This document shows positions 1-6,501 of a stretch of 11,544 nt of DNA, in pieces. The notes beneath the pieces are model-generated. The model was not told where the DNA came from, did no database searches, and saw nothing but the letters and a program-made list of their open reading frames with translations. The position numbers and the translations under genes were made by a program. The stretch lies in NCBI GenBank assembly GCA_966249405.1, contig CBINDO010000270.1, forward strand, positions 1 through 11,544, written 5' to 3'. Source of the stretch: SZUA-265 sp966249405 (GTDB lineage Bacteria > Myxococcota_A > Polyangia > Polyangiales > Polyangiaceae). Positions within the stretch are counted from its first letter, which is position 1. Each line of letters begins with the position of its first letter.

Positions 1-1
1 C

Positions 2-1213
2 GCGCTGCCGACGATCAGCGACATCTCGCTCGAATATTACCGCGCGCAACGCCGTTGGAATCGGCACTTCAGCCACCCCGAGCGCAACCGCGCGTTGGCT
101 GAGCACGTCTCGGGTAAACACGTTCGAACGGATTGCCCGGCAGATCCCAAGACGGTGTCGGACCCAGACGATCGTGAACTAGCGGAGGACGCTTGGTTCG
201 CCTTCTGGGCGCCGCATTCGGAGGCGCTCCACGACTACGTCGCCAAACTCCGTGAGATTTCGACCGTCAAGATCGAAGGCAGCGTCGAGAGCTCGAAGAT
301 GGGCGCGCTGCGCGACATGCAGCGTCGTTTGGCTCGCTTCAAAGAAGAACAAGGGGCGCCAGAGCCGCCGTGGGCCAAGGTCAGCCCGAACCTCCTGTGG
401 AACATCCACAACACGCCCTCCGCCCAGATTTCCATGTTGGGCAAGATCAAGGGTGTTAGCTACGCGCCCGTGGCGGCGTGCTCCACCTTCGGTGTGAGCC
501 TGAAGCTGGGCATGGACGCCATTCGCCGCGGTGACGCGCGTTTGGCCGTCGTCGGCGCCGCCGATCCACCGCCTCACCCGCTCACGGTTGGTGCGTTCTC
601 CAACGCCCGCGTGCTGGCTTCGGATGGTGCAGTGTCGAAGCCGCTCACTCGTCTTGCCGGGACGCACGTCGCCGGTGGCTCCGTGGTTTGGATCTTGGGC
701 GACCGTGAATACTGCGAGAGCCTCGGTCTGACGCCGCTCGGGCTGGAACCTTTGGCGGTGGGGCTTTCGTCGGACGCCGATCACATCATCACGCCATCCA
801 AAGACGGCCCTCAACAAGCCATCCACGCCGCGCTGCGCGCAGCCGAGGTGGCTCCCGAGGATGTGGTTACCTGGGACCTACACGCAACGGCTACCCCTGG
901 GGACTACCAGGAAGTGAAGAACTTGCGCGAGATCCTCCCGGCGAGCGTGCTGATCAGCGCACGCAAGGGGACGTTCGGCCACGGCATGGGTCCATGCGGC
1001 GGTTGGGAGCTGACCGCGCAATACCTGGGCCTCGCTCAAGGTAAAGTCTTCCCGACGCCCCTCGAACGCAGCGAGCTGCACGCCGAGTTACGAAACCTCC
1101 ACGAAAACTACGTCTTCGACTCTAGCGTTTCCCTCAGTGGCCGTTATGCAGGAAAGCTGAGCATGGGCGTAGGGGGAGTGAATTCTTGCGTGATCAGTCG
1201 TCGTTGGGACTGA
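2..1213 (+). CDS. Divergent beta-ketoacyl synthase (condensing enzyme), 5' end outside window
   Basis: Thiolase-fold ketosynthase that would catalyse decarboxylative Claisen condensation in a fatty acid- or polyketide-like pathway. The frame is open from base 2 with no stop upstream, so the N-terminus is cut off by the window edge; a TTG at 95 is only an internal candidate start. The full triad is visible: nucleophile Cys in AACSTF (codon 479-481), first His in HATATPGD (881-883), and Lys plus second His in RKGTFGHGMG (965-967 and 980-982). The C-terminal GVGGVNSCVI matches the family's GFGGxN loop. Spacing between these residues is close to FabF-type enzymes. Departures: HGTGT is HATAT, and the gating Phe of GFGG is Val. 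The region before the core (YYRAQRRWNRHF onward) does not look like a usual ketosynthase N-terminus. No acyl carrier protein or reductase gene is visible nearby. Family call firm, pathway unknown. Confidence 0.88.
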   Translation, partial: ALPTISDISLEYYRAQRRWNRHFSHPERNRALAEHVSGKHVRTDCPADPKTVSDPDDRELAEDAWFAFWAPHSEALHDYVAKLREISTVKIEGSVESSKMGALRDMQRRLARFKEEQGAPEPPWAKVSPNLLWNIHNTPSAQISMLGKIKGVSYAPVAACSTFGVSLKLGMDAIRRGDARLAVVGAADPPPHPLTVGAFSNARVLASDGAVSKPLTRLAGTHVAGGSVVWILGDREYCESLGLTPLGLEPLAVGLSSDADHIITPSKDGPQQAIHAALRAAEVAPEDVVTWDLHATATPGDYQEVKNLREILPASVLISARKGTFGHGMGPCGGWELTAQYLGLAQGKVFPTPLERSELHAELRNLHENYVFDSSVSLSGRYAGKLSMGVGGVNSCVISRRWD

Positions 1214-1218
1214 ACGTA

Positions 1219-1242
1219 CGGCACTGGTAACGACCAGTACCG
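1219..1242 (+). terminator. Hairpin just after the ketosynthase stop codon
   Basis: An inverted repeat starts 6 bases after the stop. CGGCACTGGT and ACCAGTACCG pair over 10 positions with one C-A mismatch around an AACG loop. The position fits a 3'-end structure. No T-run follows, so it is not a canonical intrinsic terminator; it may instead be an RNA stabiliser or a protein-binding site. Confidence 0.35.
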
Positions 1243-1293
1243 AGGAGACTACCGGGATCGTGTCAACACCGTGACGCGGCGTTGAAGTAGTCG

Positions 1294-1313
1294 CGTCAAA
1301 ATACCGTTTGACG
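1294..1313. promoter_or_regulatory. Perfect 7-bp inverted repeat, candidate operator
   Basis: CGTCAAA, six bases (ATACCG), then TTTGACG: a perfect dyad in the 154-bp gap before the STAS-like gene, 54 bases upstream of its preferred ATG. The right arm contains TTGACG (1308-1313), a good -35-like hexamer. No convincing -10 lies 16-18 bp downstream; the AT-richer TTAACA at 1327-1332 is only 13 bp away. Length and symmetry fit a dimeric regulator site, but the regulator is unknown. Confidence 0.4.
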
Positions 1314-1367
1314 TCCGGAGCTACTCTTAACAAACTCGAATGGGGGACCGTACGACCCCGTGCTCCC

Positions 1368-1775
1368 ATGCGTGACGTAACTCCTTCGTCGGCTCCGCGC
1401 TCACGGGCGTTCATCAACACCACGGTGTTGGCGAACGGCGTGTTGTTCACGCAGATGGGCGGATACATCGACTGCGAGTTGTGCGACCGCGAGCTCAAGG
1501 CATTCCGCGCCGCCCTCGAACAACACCCGGGCGGGGTGTGGATCATCGAGGTCGAGCGGCTCGTCGGATTCGATCCCAAGGCGGTCAAGTCGGGCGCGGC
1601 GTGGTTTTCGTCGTTCAAGGCAGTTGGAGGGCAACGTGTCGTTTATGTTTCACGCAGCGCCGCGGCGCGGATGGCCGCACAAGCGTTAGGATTTGGAGCG
1701 GGGATAAAGGTGGTCTGCGTCGATGGCTACGACCAGGCGCGTGAGTCGGTGGGGCTCAGCAAGCAGACCGCTTGA
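1368..1775 (+). CDS. Small STAS/SpoIIAA-like protein, function unknown
   Basis: Protein of 135 residues from ATG 1368. A longer form from TTG 1308 is possible, but it would start inside the dyad at 1294-1313 and neither start has a good ribosome-binding site. No signal peptide or membrane segment. The pattern of alternating hydrophobic strands and amphipathic helices (FINTTVLANGVLFTQMGG, then GGVWIIEVERLVGFDP, then GGQRVVYVSRSAAARMAAQA, then GIKVVCVDGYDQA) resembles STAS-like domains, which often act as phospho-switched partners in signalling. That assignment rests on pattern only; I see no diagnostic phosphorylation motif. The antisense frame is open for much of this stretch, but the amino-acid pattern favours this strand. 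It sits between ketosynthase and terpene synthase genes on the same strand, and its role there is unknown. Confidence 0.65.
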   Translation: MRDVTPSSAPRSRAFINTTVLANGVLFTQMGGYIDCELCDRELKAFRAALEQHPGGVWIIEVERLVGFDPKAVKSGAAWFSSFKAVGGQRVVYVSRSAAARMAAQALGFGAGIKVVCVDGYDQARESVGLSKQTA

Positions 1776-1836
1776 GCCATTGGAGCGTGTATTCGGTAGA
1801 GCGGAATGCGGTGACGGTGCAACACAGGTAGCCCAC

Positions 1837-1877
1837 CCGGACTAATTGTACAAACACCTACGTATCCCGACTTATCT
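1837..1877 (+). promoter_or_regulatory. Possible promoter region of the terpene synthase gene
   Basis: The 138-bp gap before the terpene synthase has an AT-rich patch with TTGTAC at 1847-1852 (inside the 8-bp palindrome TTGTACAA, 1846-1853) and TTATCT at 1872-1877. The 19-bp spacer is too long for an ordinary sigma-70 promoter but is the kind of spacing found at MerR-family-controlled promoters. This is pattern reading only. Confidence 0.2.
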
Positions 1878-1886
1878 AACGTCGGG
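1866..1886. repeat. Perfect 6-bp dyad in the terpene synthase leader
   Basis: CCCGAC and GTCGGG flank a nine-base AT-rich loop, TTATCTAAC. The dyad lies 28 bp before the preferred start ATG and encloses the only -10-like hexamer in the gap. It could be an operator over a promoter or an mRNA leader hairpin. Confidence 0.3.
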
Positions 1887-1913
1887 TGGCGTCCGTTGCT
1901 GTGCGCGTATCTT

Positions 1914-2927
1914 ATGCGCCCAGAACACCCGTCTGCGTTCGCTCCTCGGCTCCTCGAAGGTGCCGTTCCTAGTCGGCTCGCGGTCTTCAGTTCGCTGAAG
2001 TGCCCGTTCCAAGCACTCCGCAATCCCCACGAAACGCGAGCCGGTGCTCGCGCGTCGGCGTGGGTGCGGACTCACTTCGCTTCGGCCCGAGCGGAACGTC
2101 TGATCGCCGCCGGGATGGAGCGTCTCACTTCCGGCTTTTATCCGACCACGGGACTGGCGGAGCTCACTTGGGCTACGAAGTTCCTGCACTGGGCGTTCGC
2201 GTTGGACGACCTGGTGGACGAAACAGCGGTGGGACGGGGTCCACGCCAGGTGGCGGATCTTTTCGAACGTTTCGACGACTTGATGAAGTTCGAGCCGCTG
2301 CCTGAGCCAACCAACTTGGAGGTGGCCTTCGCCGAACTCCTCGACGAACTTCGCGGCTATCTCGACGCCACCCAACTCCAACGCTTTCGCGTCGCGATGC
2401 ACGCGTACTTCGGCGCCATGATGTGGGAAGCGAATAACCGCGCTCATCACTGGATCCCAGACTTGCCCAGCTACGAGCTGTTCCGCCCCGCGGCGGGAGC
2501 GGTGCCGCCGTTTTGGATGCTGATTGAGCCGCTCGAAGGAATAACGGCCGAAGATCTGGACGCGAACGCCAGCCTGCGCGAAGCGGCGGAGCTCGCTGGG
2601 CGGATCGTGTGCTGGTACAACGACGTCTTGTCTTACGCCAAGGAGTACGCGGCCAAGGACGTGCACAACTTGGCGATCGTCCTAGAGCGCCATCGTTACC
2701 TGAGCCCAACGGCTGCGTTTCAGGCCGCAATCGAGATGTGCAACGCCGAAGTCGAGCGCTTCGCCGAAATCGCCGAAGACGTGGTGCGTGACACTTCTTC
2801 GCCCGGCGTAGCACACTACGTCCAAGTGCTCGAGTCCGCGATGGCGACGACGCTGACGTGGACGATGGAGTCCGCGCGTTACGCCGCGGGCGAAGCGAAG
2901 GTGAGCTCGCGCAGTAACGTCGCTTGA
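1914..2927 (+). CDS. Class I terpene synthase (terpene cyclase)
   Basis: Protein of 337 residues from ATG 1914 (TTG 1896 is also possible), typical length for a single-domain bacterial terpene cyclase. These enzymes ionise a linear prenyl diphosphate with Mg2+ and cyclise it in the cytoplasm. All hallmark sites are present: aspartate-rich DDLVD (residues 98-102), a pyrophosphate-sensor Arg in YELFRP (R191), the NSE triad in NDVLSYAKE (236-244), and the RY pair in ESARYA (322-323). R191 lies 45 residues before the NSE motif and RY about 86 after it, close to family spacing. The WEANNRAHHWIPDLPSY stretch is also typical of bacterial cyclases. The product cannot be predicted; size and motifs fit a sesquiterpene or diterpene cyclase. 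No prenyltransferase, P450 or methyltransferase lies alongside. The stop codon is 3 bp from the convergent kinase gene. Confidence 0.93.
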   Translation: MRPEHPSAFAPRLLEGAVPSRLAVFSSLKCPFQALRNPHETRAGARASAWVRTHFASARAERLIAAGMERLTSGFYPTTGLAELTWATKFLHWAFALDDLVDETAVGRGPRQVADLFERFDDLMKFEPLPEPTNLEVAFAELLDELRGYLDATQLQRFRVAMHAYFGAMMWEANNRAHHWIPDLPSYELFRPAAGAVPPFWMLIEPLEGITAEDLDANASLREAAELAGRIVCWYNDVLSYAKEYAAKDVHNLAIVLERHRYLSPTAAFQAAIEMCNAEVERFAEIAEDVVRDTSSPGVAHYVQVLESAMATTLTWTMESARYAAGEAKVSSRSNVA

Positions 2928-2930
2928 CCG

Positions 2931-5900
2931 TCAGCCGAGACGGTACGCGACCTGCACCAAGACGTTGCGTAGACCCCGGACCGCAGTCATGGCTTCTTCT
3001 TTGGGTAGGTGCTCAGCTGAGTTCACGTCGACTAACAAGAGGGCCCCCGGGTAACCAACGCCGATACACGACATGAGTGCGAAGCACGGTGAGCCAATGA
3101 TCTCGTAATAGGGTTGAGGCACGCGCTTGACGGCTTTGGAAGACAACGCGTCTTCGAGCACGACCGGTTTGTTCGTCGCCAACGCCGCGGTCAACACGCT
3201 GCCGGGCTGATTTAGCGGCAGCTTGAGCACCTGTTTGAGCGTCTCCACCTCGGGGCCCACGCCGGCGCGCACCTCCATTTGCTTCTTGTCGGCAGTGACC
3301 GCCAAAAGCAACACTCTGGGCACGGACAGTCGCTCCGCGACGGCAACCAACGCGCGCTGGGCCAGCTTCTCCGGATCCACGCGCTTCTGGAGGTCTTCCT
3401 CGATGCGCTTGACCATGGCCTCCAGTCGCTCGGTGTCGGGTGCAATCGAGACGGCCGGTTCCTGCACTACGGCTTCGGGGTTCGTCTCGGTCGCGATCTG
3501 CTGGGCGTTGGTGAGAAAGCGGCTCTTCGTGCAGTACGGTCCGAGCAAGGCGGAGAAACGGTCTTCGAACGACTTCGAGATCGCGGCGATGAGCGCCGTG
3601 ATCTGCTGCTCATCCATGACCAACAGCTCGCGATTGCGGTCGAGCAGTTTCTGAACCGCGGGCTGCCACGCCGCTTGGTTGCTGCGCGCGACGATGTCGC
3701 ACAAGTCGGTCGCGAACTTCGCCAACGCCCCCAAGCGATCAGCGTCGCGTTGCAGGGGCTGGCCCGGGCGCGCTTGCGACGAAACGGCGTCACACAACAC
3801 CGCGGGCAGCTGCCAGCGCTGCATTACCCCGACGCCGAGCTTGCGCAGCGGCATGCCGAGCACTCGCTCTGAAGCGACCGGCAGGGCGAGGTTGTCCCGC
3901 TGCATCAAGTCCTCGATCTTCTGGTACTCCTCGGGGAGATACTGCATCACCAAGTGTTGTCCGAGGTTGCGGAAGGTGGCCGCCATCATCGCGATCTCGG
4001 AGTCCAACCGAAGCTTGCTGCCGGCGCTGAGCAGCCGCGCGATCTCACCGCTGACCAGGGAGTTTATCGCCGATTCGGCCAGCCGCGTATTGTACTTTCC
4101 TTCGACGGCTTGATGTTTACCTTGGCCATCACCGACGCCGGGAACCTTATAAACCAAGACCGAAGACGCGATCGAGCGCACGCTATCGAAGCCCAAGATC
4201 ACGATCGCTTGGTGGACGCTGTACACTCGACCCTTGAAGCGGCTCATGAACGCCGTGTTCACCACTCTTAGCAATTTCGCCGTCAGCCCGAAGTCTTTGC
4301 GTAAGGCGTCCGCGAGTTGCCCGGCGGAATATTGCCCCTCGGAGTCGGACTTGGTCACGATCTCGGTCATGTTGCTGAGGAACGACGGAAAGTCGCCGCG
4401 GCGCTGCATGCGACGCAACAGCCGCTCGAGGATCGCGTCGTCCTCGCTCGAGGCGCGTGTGCTGACCGGCTCGGGTCCGTCGGTCAAGTCCGACAGCAGA
4501 ACGACCTCCGGCGTGGCCACGGCTTGAAGCGGTGAGCTATCCGCGACGGCCGGTTCCGGGACGGATTTCACGGGAGCGGCGGGCACGACCACGACCGCTG
4601 GGGCCAGGACTGCTAGGCCGGGCTCGACACCGGCCGAAGGCGGCGCAGCAGCTTTGGGCGTCGCGACCTTCGGCGTTTCGGAGACCAAGGTTTGCACACC
4701 CATGCCGAAAATGGCCGCGCCCGTCTGGAATACGGACTTGGAGGGCGGCTCGACGCTGGGAGCTTCGGCGGTTGCGCTATCGAGGCGCGGGGGGTGGCTA
4801 GAGAACGCGTCGAGCGACGGTGTCGTTCCGCGACGTGAACGCGTCGCGTCCAGCGTGCTCTCCCCAACGGCGGCGCGGTCAGTCGCGGGCACCTCGCTGC
4901 GGGGTTCGAGTCCAACCGCCAAGGCGCCCTTGAACTCGATGCCACCGCGCTCGACGCGCTCGGCGGCCACTTCCGAGAAATCGATGCCCGTCTCACGCGG
5001 GCCGCTGGTTGAGCTTTGGGTTAGCCCCGCGCCGGCTGACGCCGGACCCGACGAGTCAACGTTGGCAACCGTTATCCCGTCGGGCTGGGCGCGCGCAGCG
5101 GTCGGCGGCGTCGCGATCTCGACGCCACCCGAGCGCTGGGTCGCATCGACGGGAGGCGGGAACGAGATGCCAAAGCCGCCCACGCCTTCACCCGAGTCGG
5201 GGGCGGGGTTCAGCTTCAACCCCTGACCGCGTGAACTTGCAACCGAACGCGCGGGTGGGACGGCGCTGAATCCGATGCTGGCGTCCGAATCGTTGGCAGG
5301 TGGTGTGTCACTGATCGGCGCGACCGGCGGGTCCGTCCACTGCAGGTCGACCTGACCGGGCAAACGAATGCCGAAGCGCTCTGCCTCGTCGGTGGTCCGT
5401 TTCTCGTGACGGGCCAGGCGTAAAGCCAGCTCCTCGACGACCTTGACGTCGGGGGCAACGGCTGGCTTTCGGGCGCTCGGGGCCCCACCTTGGCCACGCT
5501 CCGCGACTCGACACGCGGTGACCAACTGCGTTGCCAATACCCGCGCGGAACGCGGGCGATTGTTGGGCTCTTTGGCCATGCAGCTCTCGATCAATTCGGC
5601 GATGCGAGGCGGGACGTCCGGAGCGAGCGCTCGAATCGATGGCACCGGGTCTCGAATGTGCATCGAGATCACCATCAGCGCCGACTCAGCGATGAAGGGT
5701 AGGCGCCCGGTCAACATCTCGAAGGCGATGACGCCGAGGGCATACAGATCCGTGAGCGGTGTGATGCGGTCGATGTGACCCAGCGCCTGCTCGGGGGCCA
5801 TGTGCGTGGGTGTCCCGAGCACTTGGCCGTGCAGGGTTTGACCGATCCGGGCGTCCCCGACGGACTTGGCGACACCAAAGTCCATCACCTTCAGCTTCAA

Positions 5901-6419
5901 CGGGTCCTGATCGACCACGAAGATGTTGTCGGGTTTCAGGTCCCGGTGGACGACGCCCACCTTGTGCGCAGCGTCGAGCGCGTCGCAAATCTGCTCGAGG
6001 TGCGACACGACCTCCCGGTAAGGGAGCTGCTGATTACTGCGCAGCTTGGCGCGCAAGTCCTCGCCTTGGAGCAGCTCCATCATGTAGTAGGGGCGCCGCT
6101 CGAACTCGCCGAAGTCGAGGATCTCGACGATGTTGGGGTGAGCCAACGTCGCCGTGACCTTGGCCTCCTGCAGAAAGCGCTCCGCCATCTCCAGGTCGCC
6201 ATGGAACGCGGGCTTGAGAAACTTCACCGCGACCTCGCGACCCAACGTCGGGTGTTTGGCAACGAGCACGACCGCCATACCGCCGCGCCCCAAGGGTCGG
6301 TCGATGACGTAGTTACCGATGCGTTTGCCGATCAGCTCACTGAGGTCGTCCGTCGGTTGAACGGCGACGACGGACTCGACGACCGTCGCACCTACCCCTT
6401 GGACAACCGCCTCTTTCAC
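2931..6419 (-). CDS. Ser/Thr protein kinase - HDOD - GAF-like fusion protein
   Basis: Cytoplasmic 1162-residue signalling protein with no clear membrane segment. The Hanks-type kinase domain spans about 37-303 and looks active: glycine loop GRGGMAV (44-50), Lys66 in AVKFLK, Glu85 of helix C, HRDLKPDN with catalytic Asp160, DFG Asp180, APE 208-210, D224 and R288. A Pro/Ala/Ser/Thr-rich, probably disordered linker (305-658) carries a periodic short motif. An HDOD domain covers about 660-912, with ADALRKDFGLTAKLLRVVN and SVHQAIVILGFDSVRSI as typical core helices; HDOD modules are HD relatives without the metal-binding catalytic site and act as output or adaptor domains. A GAF-like sensor domain (about 1005-1160) follows a helical stretch. 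The start is GTG 6419, because an in-frame TGA lies two codons upstream; no clear Shine-Dalgarno is seen. It lies 82 bp downstream of a membrane protein gene on the same strand, a likely co-transcribed partner. Confidence 0.93.
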   Translation of the reverse strand: MKEAVVQGVGATVVESVVAVQPTDDLSELIGKRIGNYVIDRPLGRGGMAVVLVAKHPTLGREVAVKFLKPAFHGDLEMAERFLQEAKVTATLAHPNIVEILDFGEFERRPYYMMELLQGEDLRAKLRSNQQLPYREVVSHLEQICDALDAAHKVGVVHRDLKPDNIFVVDQDPLKLKVMDFGVAKSVGDARIGQTLHGQVLGTPTHMAPEQALGHIDRITPLTDLYALGVIAFEMLTGRLPFIAESALMVISMHIRDPVPSIRALAPDVPPRIAELIESCMAKEPNNRPRSARVLATQLVTACRVAERGQGGAPSARKPAVAPDVKVVEELALRLARHEKRTTDEAERFGIRLPGQVDLQWTDPPVAPISDTPPANDSDASIGFSAVPPARSVASSRGQGLKLNPAPDSGEGVGGFGISFPPPVDATQRSGGVEIATPPTAARAQPDGITVANVDSSGPASAGAGLTQSSTSGPRETGIDFSEVAAERVERGGIEFKGALAVGLEPRSEVPATDRAAVGESTLDATRSRRGTTPSLDAFSSHPPRLDSATAEAPSVEPPSKSVFQTGAAIFGMGVQTLVSETPKVATPKAAAPPSAGVEPGLAVLAPAVVVVPAAPVKSVPEPAVADSSPLQAVATPEVVLLSDLTDGPEPVSTRASSEDDAILERLLRRMQRRGDFPSFLSNMTEIVTKSDSEGQYSAGQLADALRKDFGLTAKLLRVVNTAFMSRFKGRVYSVHQAIVILGFDSVRSIASSVLVYKVPGVGDGQGKHQAVEGKYNTRLAESAINSLVSGEIARLLSAGSKLRLDSEIAMMAATFRNLGQHLVMQYLPEEYQKIEDLMQRDNLALPVASERVLGMPLRKLGVGVMQRWQLPAVLCDAVSSQARPGQPLQRDADRLGALAKFATDLCDIVARSNQAAWQPAVQKLLDRNRELLVMDEQQITALIAAISKSFEDRFSALLGPYCTKSRFLTNAQQIATETNPEAVVQEPAVSIAPDTERLEAMVKRIEEDLQKRVDPEKLAQRALVAVAERLSVPRVLLLAVTADKKQMEVRAGVGPEVETLKQVLKLPLNQPGSVLTAALATNKPVVLEDALSSKAVKRVPQPYYEIIGSPCFALMSCIGVGYPGALLLVDVNSAEHLPKEEAMTAVRGLRNVLVQVAYRLG
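4921..5372 (-). repeat. Degenerate ~16-residue periodic motif in the kinase linker (coding)
   Basis: Inside the linker of the kinase gene, residues about 349-505 carry a recurring four-residue core: Gly, aliphatic or Phe, any residue (often charged or polar), hydrophobic. Instances are GIRL (350), GFSA (383), GLKL (400), GISF (417), GVEI (432), GITV (448), GIDF (478) and GIEF (493). Distances are 33, 17, 17, 15, 16, 30 and 15, so the long gaps are about two units; GLTQ at 465 may be a decayed unit in one of them. The text between cores is Pro/Ala/Ser-rich and not conserved, so this is a protein-level pattern and not a DNA tandem repeat. Confidence 0.5.
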
Positions 6420-6501
6420 TTGTCAGGCGAACGGCCAGATCCGGTTTAGCTTGAGTGCGGGAAGGTGGTTAGGCCCAAGAATACGAGGGCGCAAGACCGC
6501 C

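Noticed and set aside
179..826. - strand open frame antisense to the ketosynthase
   Set aside because: The sense strand carries the catalytic Cys within this stretch; the antisense product is Arg-rich with no domain pattern.
1088..1618. - strand open frame overlapping the ketosynthase end and the STAS-like gene
   Set aside because: It overlaps the well-supported 3' end of the ketosynthase gene and its product has no recognisable fold pattern.
1872..2666. Long - strand open frame opposite the terpene synthase
   Set aside because: It is fully antisense to a gene with all terpene synthase motifs; the product is Arg-rich low-complexity.
4560..4620. Hydrophobic run in the kinase linker (residues about 601-617) as a possible membrane helix
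   Set aside because: Only about 16 residues, interrupted by prolines, within a low-complexity Pro/Ala/Val-rich linker; unlikely to span the membrane.
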